NCBI GenBank assembly: GCA_946413525.1 | Contig: CAMKKZ010000009.1 | Coordinates: 62,001 to 126,000, forward strand | DNA from: an uncultured Oribacterium sp. | Lineage (GTDB): Bacteria > Bacillota > Clostridia > Lachnospirales > Lachnospiraceae | Direction: 5' to 3' | DNA: 64,000 nucleotides | Shown here: piece after piece, positions 32,987-40,760 of the stretch | Position numbering within the stretch: the first letter of the stretch is position 1 | Layout: every line of letters begins with the position of its first letter | Translations under genes and position numbers: made by a program | The notes under the pieces: generated by a model | What the model was told of the DNA's origin: nothing | The model's database searches: none | The model's input: the letters and a program-made list of their open reading frames with translations, nothing else

Positions 32987-34654
32987 TTACACAATGCCCT
33001 CAAATAAAGTTTTATCCTCTATGCGGATTCTTCTGACGCCGGATTCCTTCTTTTTGTTGAAGTTGAAACTCAGCATATAGCCGGTATCCAGATCCCAGTA
33101 GTCCAAATACTCCTTGATCTGCTTTTCGCCTTCGACATTATAACGCTCTCCATGCCAGATTTTCAATTCTATAATATATCTTTTACCCTTGTAATGGATT
33201 ACAACATCCATTCTGCGGTGATTTCTCGTCTGTTCTTCTATGCTATACGTCCCGGTTCCGATAATAATCGGTGAAAGATAGGTGAGGAATCGCTCTCTTC
33301 CTTCTTCTTCCAGAAACTTCTCCGATTGCTCTCCATGAATCCGTTTGTGCTCAATGATAAAATGCTCCATGATTTTCCTTACATCCAGCAGACCGTCAAA
33401 TACGAACAAAGACCTGTCCCCAGCAGCCGACTGCCTAAGCTCATTGTTCTTCTCGCTTTCGCCAATGAAGTAATTATACAGACGCATTTCAATGATTTTG
33501 TTTGTCAATGCGACAATATTGTTCTCATTCCTTATAAACCCATACATTCGAAGTTGTTTCTGTTCTTCATCATCCGGCAAAAAAGGCAACGTTTCCCCGC
33601 GGAACAGGATACGGCGCAGCTGCCCCCTCAGCTCCGGATAATTCCCAAGCTTTCCCATCACGGAATCAAAGAAAGTGTTATCCTCTGAAAGTATTAACTT
33701 CACTGCCTCATCTACCCCATAAAGGGACCAGGCATCAGAGGGCTTTTTAAATTTTGCTGAAATCTTTGTATCAATCAACTGGCATATCCTGCTCACAAAA
33801 TACGGGTAGCCGTTTGAATAGTCCCTCACAGCGCCCGCTACAAGCTTCGTGTCCATTCCCGTGTGATGATCCATTTCGTAATCATCCAGCATGTCCTTTA
33901 TTCCCTCCTCGGACAGGCTCATATCAATATCGAAATCAGCGGCAATATTCCATGGACTGTTCACCCTATGCCGATCCTCCTCTCGAATTTTCCCCCTGAG
34001 GTGTGTAATGTCCGTCACACTGGCAAGGATTACGGAGTGGAATGTTCTGTATTTGTCGTTTTTTTCTCTTTTCAGGTAAGAGGCTCTGAGCTTCCCCAGA
34101 AAATCCAGGAAAACCTGATTATTTGCGGCACTGTCAACCTCATCTATGATCAGGACAACCGGTCTGGGATTCGTGCGGCACCAATAATCAAATATTCTGA
34201 ACAGATCATTCAGAAAAACCGACCTGTCCTCCTTTGCCAGGACAAGCAAGTTCTCATAATGGCTTGTCGGCACAGGGATGCCCATGGAGTCCCGGGCATC
34301 ACATAGTATTTGCGACAATCCCTTAACAAAACGATTCTCGCTTTCAAAAAGCGCCTCTGTCGCGTCTTGAAAATCAATACTTACTACATCGTATGAAAAG
34401 GCCAAAGCTGTTTCCAATGCTGCTATCGTCGTTGTCTTCCCATATTGCCTTGCCCGATGAATAACAAAATATTTTCCATCATTAACAAGCTTCTCTATTT
34501 CCTTTATCTTTGCGGACAGATTTACCATATAATGTTTTGAGGGAATACAGACCCCTGCAGTATTGAATGTTTTCATCCTGAATGCACTCTTCTTTCTTTC
34601 AATTTTCATTGGATTCTTGCTCATTCCATTGGTATTTCTATGGATTTTGCTCAT
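32987..34654 (-). CDS. AAA-ATPase-like / PD-(D/E)XK nuclease protein
   Basis: 555 residues as the longest frame. The family normally begins at M-K-T-F-N-T-A-G-V-C, which would put the start at 34576; the 26 residues before it come from a tandem repeat and may not be translated. The ATPase part has Walker A A-R-Q-Y-G-K-T-T-T and Walker B V-L-I-I-D-E-V-D. The C-terminal part has the nuclease-like R-R-M-D-V-V-I-H-Y-K-G-K-R-Y-I-I-E-L-K (D...E-x-K). Such AAA-ATPase_like/PDDEXK_9 proteins are numerous in Lachnospiraceae and Bacteroidales and have no settled function; defence or mobile-element roles are suspected. No signal peptide. Confidence 0.88.
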   Translation of the reverse strand: MSKIHRNTNGMSKNPMKIERKKSAFRMKTFNTAGVCIPSKHYMVNLSAKIKEIEKLVNDGKYFVIHRARQYGKTTTIAALETALAFSYDVVSIDFQDATEALFESENRFVKGLSQILCDARDSMGIPVPTSHYENLLVLAKEDRSVFLNDLFRIFDYWCRTNPRPVVLIIDEVDSAANNQVFLDFLGKLRASYLKREKNDKYRTFHSVILASVTDITHLRGKIREEDRHRVNSPWNIAADFDIDMSLSEEGIKDMLDDYEMDHHTGMDTKLVAGAVRDYSNGYPYFVSRICQLIDTKISAKFKKPSDAWSLYGVDEAVKLILSEDNTFFDSVMGKLGNYPELRGQLRRILFRGETLPFLPDDEEQKQLRMYGFIRNENNIVALTNKIIEMRLYNYFIGESEKNNELRQSAAGDRSLFVFDGLLDVRKIMEHFIIEHKRIHGEQSEKFLEEEGRERFLTYLSPIIIGTGTYSIEEQTRNHRRMDVVIHYKGKRYIIELKIWHGERYNVEGEKQIKEYLDYWDLDTGYMLSFNFNKKKESGVRRIRIEDKTLFEGIV

Positions 34655-34745
34655 TCCAGTGATATTTTTACTATTTCTATGGATTTTGCTTATTCCAGTT
34701 TTATCTTTTTCTATTTCTATGGATTTTGCTTATTCCATAGAGAAA
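34610..34745. repeat. Tandem repeat, about 2.5 x 50-55 bp
   Basis: TATTTCTATGGATTTTGCT(C/T)ATTCCA recurs with A/T-rich spacers. It overlaps the possible N-terminal extension of the AAA-ATPase gene, so its copy number may set the start region. Confidence 0.75.
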
Positions 34746-35080
34746 TCCTACCAATCTCTCTGTTTTTCTTGCTCATAAACCCTGATCCATTTACGAACAC
34801 CTCATTTACCCTCTTGGAATATCTATGAGCACGCCAAAATCCGCGCCGGGGTCTTCGACTTCTTCCTTACCCTGTAATTTATCAGTATAACAGCCCTTCA
34901 GCATGTATTCCAGCGAAAACCTTCCGCATTACTTTACTTATTTTGACCTAAACAGCAGTCCCTGCGCATTAAAGAGACGACCTCTTTCCTTCTTTCTGGC
35001 CATTTTCTCCGTCCCTCCGCGCCTTCCGATTAGCAAAAGGACGACCGCTTTCCTTCTTTCTTGCTATTTTCTCCGTCCCT
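34746..35080. other. Gene-free stretch with a 76-bp direct repeat
   Basis: No gene. Two copies of ACGACC(T/G)CTTTCCTTCTTTC ... TTTTCTCCGTCCCTC at about 34978-35080 lead into the 51-bp array. Confidence 0.5.
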
Positions 35081-35330
35081 CAATCGCCGGGTGGCTAGCC
35101 TCGACCCGCTAGCGGGTCAAGGCAAATCCCTCAGTCGTCGGGCGGCTAGCCTCGACCCGCTAGCGGGTCAAGGCAAATCCCTCAGTCGCCGGGAGGCTAG
35201 CCTCGACCCGCTAGCGGGTCAAGGCAAATCCCTCAGTCGCTGGGCGGCTAGCCTCGACCCGCTAGCGGGTCAAGGCAAATCCCTCAGTCGCCGGGTGGCT
35301 AGCCTCGACCCGCTAGCGGGTCAAGGCAAA
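35081..35330. repeat. Tandem array, 5 x 51 bp, each with a perfect 16-bp palindrome
   Basis: Units start at 35081, 35132, 35183, 35234 and 35285 (last one cut short). Each contains GACCCGCTAGCGGGTC flanked by GGCTAGCCTC and AAGGCAAATCCCTC. Units differ at one to three bases around GTCGCCGGG(T/A)GG. A single related unit with a different palindrome arm lies at 57040-57110. Confidence 0.95.
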
Positions 35331-35477
35331 TACTCACATTTGTGAACGAAAAAGATTGATTTGAAGCATCTGGAAGAAATATGCGGAAGAATTCTCCCTT
35401 TTGCGCAGGTGCGGAGGCGTGAAATGTAACCCTTCCCGCCTTCCAACCCTGAAGAAAAACGCATGACCACTTTATTC

Positions 35478-35499
35478 ATAGCGTTAAATATGGTACAAT
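35478..35499 (+). promoter_or_regulatory. Extended -10 promoter candidate for the vWA gene
   Basis: TGGTACAAT (35491-35499) gives an extended -10. The matching -35 region (TTTATT) is weak. It lies 185 bp before the vWA start codon. Confidence 0.35.
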
Positions 35500-35683
35500 A
35501 AGACAGGTTTGCCGGGGCAGAATACTTTGAGGGACCAGATGGCTCTGCCAGATTAGAATTCTTTATCAGAGCAGAATAATTCTTTGCCAAATCAGATTAC
35601 ATTACAGGCAAAGGAAAAAAGTCTGCCGCTCAGGCTGCCCGGGCAGTGACAAATAAGAAAATAAAGATTAGAAGGAGGAGAAA

Positions 35684-38194
35684 ATGGAAGAGAATATGGA
35701 GAAAAACAAGTCAATCCGCGCAGCCATGGAAAATCATGACTCGCTTGCGGATGGCCTCAACGCCTTTAATGTGAATGCAAAAACAAGGAGACAAATCTTC
35801 TGGGGAACCGGCATGACAGCCGCTGAGGAGAAGGAAATGGTTCTGGAAATGAATGCCGGCTTCCGTCAGGCCCTCCTCCGAAGAGCGCTTCAGGGCAGAA
35901 ATCAGGTATTCCAAGGGCCCCGCTATATCCAGTCTGAAAAGGGATCCTACTTCTACCGCGGCAATATTTTAGAAGCCGTTATGGAAGCGCAGGAGGCCGG
36001 ATACATTACGAAAGAGGACGCGGAACTCTATGTGCTTTCCTGCCTCCTCTATACGGATGAGCTGAGAAATGTCATGCTCAGCTCCATCAGCGAGGGGCTT
36101 CTAAGCTACCTGATCAAAAAGGAGGACCCCTTTTTGACAAGAGAGGATGCAGGACATGGTTCATATTCCTCTTCCGGCTTTGCCAACCCGCTCATGGGAG
36201 GGACTATGAACATGAGCATGAGCGCGCCCGCAGGGATGGGCAGGAATTCAGCCCCCCCGGGAATGGGTATGGGTATGGCGATGAAATCTGCCCCTAATGC
36301 GTTTGCCCCAATGCCGAGTCCCTCTGCCCCGCCGCGATCCTCCGTAGGAAATGCCCCCACAGCAGGCGCCCCGGTGCCGGAAAAAAAAGGCTTCGCGCAA
36401 GGCCTCATGTCCAAGCTGTCAAGGTTGCCCCAGGCCCTGTCCCGCCCCTCATCCGGCGGCAATAGCACAGCCATGAATGCGCCGGCCTCCGCCAAAGGAG
36501 GAAGACCCTTGAAAGCTGAACGAGCCGCCGAGGCCAGAATGCCTTCTCCCAACTATTCCAGAGATGCCGATGAAAATATACCGGATTTCCTGCATGCGTC
36601 TACAGAAAGCCATGGCTATGCAATGGCTGACGAAGACTACGTCATGGCTGACGAAAACTCCGGCATGGACGGCCAGGCATTCGGCATGGCAGAGCAGGCA
36701 TACGGCATGGGCGGCCCATCTCCCTCCATGGGAATGCCCACAAACGACGATGAAAAGGAAGACCCGTTTAACACTTCAGAATATAATGATATCCGGGAGA
36801 ACAGCTTTCAATCCGCCGCCGTTTCCCCCCTCTCCACCTTTTCAATCAGCGTGGACACAGCCTCTTATACAAAACTGAAATACGACATCCTGCACGGACG
36901 CCGGATCGAAAAGGACCAGGTGCGGATTGAGGAGCTTGTCAATTATTTCAGTTACGATTACAGCGAAGACAGGGAGGAGGACGCCCCCTTCATTATTTCC
37001 ACGGCGTATACCGCATGCCCCTGGAACCGGGAGCACAGGATACTCCGCGTCGGGATCCGTGCGGACGATGCCCAGGAAAAGCCCGACACCAATTTCGTGC
37101 TGGTGGCCGATGTTTCCGGCTCCATGCTGAGCCTCAACAAGCTTCCCCTGGCCTTGAATGCCTATGCAGACATGCTGGAAAACCTTGGGGAAAGGGACCG
37201 CATCTCCCTCCTTTACTATGCCGATGGAAACGGAATCGTGCTGGACGGAATAGCCTGCGCGAACAAAGGTCAGATTCTGGACGGCCTGGCGGAGGTCCTG
37301 TTCCGGGCCGGCGGCGGCACGAACGGAAGCCTTGGCCTGAACACGGCCTATTCCATTGCCGAAAAACATTTCCAGCCGGGGGGCGTGAACCGCGTGCTGA
37401 TCGCAACCGATGGCGACTTCAACATCGGGCGCAGCTCCAGCAGCGCGATGCGCTCCATCGTGGAGGAAGGCCGGGACAAGGGAATCTACCTGACCATCCT
37501 GGGCTATGGCTTCGAAAACCTGAAGGACAACAAGATGGAAACGATGTCAAAGCACGGGAACGGGAATTACCATTTCGTCGGCGATATCCAGGACGCGAAG
37601 AAAGCCCTGGCCTGGGAAGCTTCCGGAACCCTGATCCCGGTTGCCGACGATGTAAAGATACAGATTGAATTCAACCCTGAAAGCGTCCTGGAATACCGGC
37701 TTCTGGGCTATGAAAACCGCCTGCTCAAGGCGGAGGATTTCGATAATGACGAGGTCCACGCAAGCAGCATCGGAGCCGGGAAATGCGTCACCGCGCTGTA
37801 TGAGATCGTGCCTGCCGGCGCGGCTCCAACAATCCCCGCCCCCCGGCTGAAATATACCAGCCGGAGCAGCACGGGAAGCGATGAGATCTGCACCATCTCC
37901 CTCCGTTTAAAGCCCGCCAACAGCCATGTGACCCATGAGCCCAGCCGCCTGATGGAAAAGCCGGTAAAACCGGAGGAATTCCAAGCCGTGCCGGACGCCA
38001 ATACCGCCCTGTCCCTTGCGGCGGCGGAATTCGGATTGGTGCTCCGAAACAGCATGCACAAAGGCACCTCCTCCCTTAGCGGCGCGGAAGCATTGGCGGA
38101 AGCGGTCCGGAAGGATGCGGACAACGGCCAGGCCGAAGATTTGGCCAAACTTATCGCCACCCTGAAAAAACAGTCCGCAAGCAGAAAATCATGA
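35684..38194 (+). CDS. von Willebrand factor A protein, YfbK type
   Basis: 836 residues. Residues about 380-460 are the N-terminal vWF_A-associated region (F-S-I-S-V-D-T-A-S-Y, R-I-E-E-L-V-N-Y-F). Residues about 470-640 are the vWA fold with MIDAS motif D-V-S-G-S-M. Residues about 650-836 are the YfbK C-terminal (DUF3520) domain. The first 360 residues are unusual: a helical section followed by Met/Ala/Pro-rich low complexity (M-G-M-G-M-A-M and Q-A-F-G-M-A-E-Q-A-Y-G-M-G repeats). No signal peptide or lipobox is seen, unlike many YfbK homologues. Strong ribosome site AAGGAGGAG. It probably mediates metal-dependent protein binding; partner unknown. Confidence 0.9.
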   Translation: MEENMEKNKSIRAAMENHDSLADGLNAFNVNAKTRRQIFWGTGMTAAEEKEMVLEMNAGFRQALLRRALQGRNQVFQGPRYIQSEKGSYFYRGNILEAVMEAQEAGYITKEDAELYVLSCLLYTDELRNVMLSSISEGLLSYLIKKEDPFLTREDAGHGSYSSSGFANPLMGGTMNMSMSAPAGMGRNSAPPGMGMGMAMKSAPNAFAPMPSPSAPPRSSVGNAPTAGAPVPEKKGFAQGLMSKLSRLPQALSRPSSGGNSTAMNAPASAKGGRPLKAERAAEARMPSPNYSRDADENIPDFLHASTESHGYAMADEDYVMADENSGMDGQAFGMAEQAYGMGGPSPSMGMPTNDDEKEDPFNTSEYNDIRENSFQSAAVSPLSTFSISVDTASYTKLKYDILHGRRIEKDQVRIEELVNYFSYDYSEDREEDAPFIISTAYTACPWNREHRILRVGIRADDAQEKPDTNFVLVADVSGSMLSLNKLPLALNAYADMLENLGERDRISLLYYADGNGIVLDGIACANKGQILDGLAEVLFRAGGGTNGSLGLNTAYSIAEKHFQPGGVNRVLIATDGDFNIGRSSSSAMRSIVEEGRDKGIYLTILGYGFENLKDNKMETMSKHGNGNYHFVGDIQDAKKALAWEASGTLIPVADDVKIQIEFNPESVLEYRLLGYENRLLKAEDFDNDEVHASSIGAGKCVTALYEIVPAGAAPTIPAPRLKYTSRSSTGSDEICTISLRLKPANSHVTHEPSRLMEKPVKPEEFQAVPDANTALSLAAAEFGLVLRNSMHKGTSSLSGAEALAEAVRKDADNGQAEDLAKLIATLKKQSASRKS

Positions 38195-38294
38195 ACAGAT
38201 TCTTTCATATTTTATACTTTTCCATAGATGCTTTAGTCCGCTAAAGTTGAAATGTGCCCGTTATTATTATATCCCGGTTCTGTTTTTGGAAATA

Positions 38295-38494
38295 TTTCCA
38301 CCTGTACGGTTGTCATCCAAAACGATATTTTGATACGGTTTACCGTAATCAAAATATCGCTTTGGATGAGCAAGCTGCCCCTAAATGAGCAAAACGATTT
38401 GCGAAGCAAATCTTTAAGCACGCAAAGTGGGCGGTTTTGCGAATTTAGAGGCATCCAGAATGGCCTTCAGGCCGTTAAACCGTACAGGTGGAAA
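38295..38494. mobile_element. 200-bp MITE-like element with 17-bp terminal inverted repeats
   Basis: Perfect ends TTTCCACCTGTACGGTT (38295-38311) and its complement (38478-38494). Inside lie a second long hairpin (ATCCAAAACGATATTTTGAT against ATCAAAATATCGCTTTGGAT, about 38315-38367), a GATTTGCGAAGCAAATC hairpin and a CCCTAAATGAGCAAAAC / GTTTTGCGAATTTAGAGG pair. No open reading frame. It fits a non-autonomous transposon or a highly folded RNA. Confidence 0.7.
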
Positions 38495-38535
38495 TTATTA
38501 TTACTATGTTCATCATCACAGCGGACTGGAGCCCT

Positions 38536-39492
38536 TTACCCCGACTTTTTGCCTAAAAGCTCCGCATACGTGCTGCGCTGTGACTGAGGAATTTTCAGAG
38601 AGTCCATTGCCCTCTCAACAGTCACCCCAAAAGACTCCATAATATCTCTTATGTGAGTCACCGTGTTTTGCTGCACTTTCTCATCTATTTTGTCCTTCAC
38701 AATTTCCATCAATACATCTTCCATTGCTTCATCCCTCCTCATCATCTCGATAAATTGTGGATTCTTCTCTATCACCAACTGGAGCAGGACTCTGTAATGT
38801 TCCCTGAGGGCATCGTCTTTTTCATGTCCAATTCCCGCAATTATCCTTTCAACATCGGCTTCATCAGCCCTGTCTGTCAGAACCCGATATGCTGCATATT
38901 CTTCGCCCTCAAGCTCGCCTGTGATGATGATCTGGAAAGGAAGATTTGTATATCCTTTCACATGATAGATCCCCGGCACCTCATCACTGACGAGCGTGCC
39001 GTCCTCTTCCATTTCTTTAAACAGCTCGGGATTTTTCACTGCCCGGAAAATGGAAATGGTCACCTGATCCTCCGGACGGTCTTCTTTATGTTCCGCCACG
39101 CCAATGTATAGATTCGCATAGCCGCATACCTTTCGGAGCACCCTTCTGTTCAGGGCATCATAGGGATTTTTATATTCAAGGATGTTTATTTTACGGAAAA
39201 TCCTGAATATCGCCTTTTCCCATTTGACTTTTTTATCCTCCACAAGAATCACAAAATTCGTCCTCGGCGAAACTTCTCCGATCTCCTCTTCCGTGCTGAT
39301 ATGAACATGATCAGCGTATTTGTATGTCTCGATCCGGAGCAACGCCTCAAATCCGGCATGCCAGTCGCTCCGCGGCACCCTGCGAAGCTTCTTCAGTTCC
39401 TTGAGATGATATTCGATCCGCTCTTTGCGCTCCTGCTCAGTCAGTTCCTTGTTTTCATCTGTCAGCTCCCTCATTTCGGCTTCATCAGACAT
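38536..39492 (-). CDS. Rpn-like PD-(D/E)XK nuclease family protein
   Basis: 318 residues from the ATG at 39492, which has GGGAAAGG about 10 nt upstream; a longer frame to 39627 runs into transposase remnant DNA and is rejected. The N-terminal part has F-E-A-L-L-R-I-E-T-Y, then P-R-T-N-F-V-I-L-V-E-D and R-K-I-N-I-L-E-Y-K-N, consistent with a PD-(D/E)XK fold of the Rpn/transposase-associated type common in Lachnospiraceae. The C-terminus is helical (V-K-D-K-I-D-E-K-V-Q-Q), ending in G-K-K-S. Nuclease function is inferred from family pattern only; such genes spread in many copies and here it abuts transposon debris. Confidence 0.7.
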   Translation of the reverse strand: MSDEAEMRELTDENKELTEQERKERIEYHLKELKKLRRVPRSDWHAGFEALLRIETYKYADHVHISTEEEIGEVSPRTNFVILVEDKKVKWEKAIFRIFRKINILEYKNPYDALNRRVLRKVCGYANLYIGVAEHKEDRPEDQVTISIFRAVKNPELFKEMEEDGTLVSDEVPGIYHVKGYTNLPFQIIITGELEGEEYAAYRVLTDRADEADVERIIAGIGHEKDDALREHYRVLLQLVIEKNPQFIEMMRRDEAMEDVLMEIVKDKIDEKVQQNTVTHIRDIMESFGVTVERAMDSLKIPQSQRSTYAELLGKKSG

Positions 39493-39594
39493 CAGTGCGC
39501 CGCCTTTCCCGGAGTCGCCGAAATCGCGCGGCATGCTCCCATTTTCTATATCATCACGCCATCCGGAAGTCTTGTTCTCACATAATCGAATAAG

Positions 39595-40295
39595 AGTTAA
39601 TCCCCGTTCCACGCGAGGGCAGGTCATACAGGGCGGTATCTGATCTGACGTTGCAGATTATGTCCAGGTTGCCATACTCCTTCGTCAATGCGAAAAGCTG
39701 ACTTTTCGCATACCAGCTGTCGCAGAGAATAATGACGTTCCGCACATTGGACAGGCCGGGCATCGCCTGCCTCACCATGTCGGCTGCTAACTGCAGCTTC
39801 GTCATGTCCTTTGTCCAGACGCGATACCCAAGGGGGACGGATAAGTAAGATATCCTCTGGCTTTTCCACACCGGAACCTGCAGACAAAGGCTCACGAAAC
39901 AATGCCCATTCAAATAGTTTGATCCATTATGAGCTGCATGGTCAAAAAGCGTTGAGACATTGTCAAAGTGTTTCCCGAACTTCTCAACCATTGTATCGTC
40001 TATGCAGATGAATACAGCCGAGAGCAAGTCTTACATTAATAGAAAGAAACGCCATATGGTCGACTTTTGCATATGAAAAGGCATAGTACAGCGTATTCAA
40101 GGACTTGCCAAATATCCTGCTCATGAAATGGGTGTATATGAAGCGCACTGAATCCGCTGATTCAAATGCTATCATGAAAATCAGGAATAAGATGAGCGTA
40201 TGTGCAGTAGGTGTGGAAACCACCGTAAAATATGTCTGAAAATGGTAAAATAATCTTCCAATGGTTGTGTTTCTATCGTATAATAAGTTTGACAT
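39595..40295 (-). pseudogene. IS transposase remnant (DDE type), frameshifted and truncated
   Basis: The 5' part in one frame (from 40295) reads M-S-N-L-L-Y-D-R-N-T-T-I then F-L-S-I-N-V-R-L-A-L. Near 40020 the frame shifts, and the rest continues as S-A-V-F-I-C-I-D-D-T-M-V-E-K-F-G-K-H-F with a first catalytic-type Asp. It ends abruptly at S-D-T-A-L-Y-D-L-P, so the C-terminal catalytic region is missing. It resembles IS4/IS701-group DDE transposases; no paired inverted repeats could be placed. Dead element. Confidence 0.75.
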
Positions 40296-40415
40296 ACAGG
40301 ATTCTCCTTTTGTGGATTTGTTGTGACGAACTTATTATACAAAAGGAATTGAATTCTGTGTGTTATTTTTTATGAAAAATTTCAAAAAGTTGTAAAGTGG
40401 TGTAAATAATATACA

Positions 40416-40760
40416 TCATTTTGGTAATTCATGGTCTAAAACAAATTTACATAACGTATTCCTACTTACTTTAAAAATTTTCGCAATCTGAGTTTTTGAA
40501 ACCCTCTGTCTTAATAATTCAGATATAACGCACTCTTTTCCCGACAGTTTCACTTTCCTAGATTTACTTCCCTTTGGTCTTCCAAGAATAACTCCTTCTG
40601 CCCTTTTGCGTGCCAAAGCCTCCTTTGTTCTTTGACTTATCAAGTTTCTTTCTATTTCAGCAGATAAACCAAAGGCAAACGCCAGAACTTTGCTTTGAAT
40701 ATCATCGCCAAGGCGATAACCATCTTTGATTGTCCATATAATACATTCATATAAGCACAA
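40416..40760 (-). pseudogene. Serine recombinase (invertase/resolvase) 3' fragment
   Basis: 114 codons. After a few junction residues it reads T-I-K-D-G-Y-R-L-G-D-D-I-Q-S-K-V-L-A then F-G-L-S-A-E-I-E-R-N-L-I-S and L-G-R-P-K-G, the second half of a small Hin/Gin-type serine recombinase. A resolvase HTH_7 (S-K-T-Q-I-A-K-I-F-K-V-S-R-N-T-L) finishes it. The first 80-90 residues with the catalytic serine are missing. The fragment starts exactly where the methylase gene stops matching its family, overlapping it by 109 bp in another frame. Confidence 0.85.

Noticed and set aside
35081..35330. CRISPR array
   Set aside because: The whole 51-bp unit repeats without unique spacers and no cas genes are near; the same holds for the 34-bp and 38-bp arrays.
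39493..39627. N-terminal extension of the Rpn-like protein
   Set aside because: It lies over transposase remnant DNA and lacks a ribosome site, while ATG 39492 has a good one.
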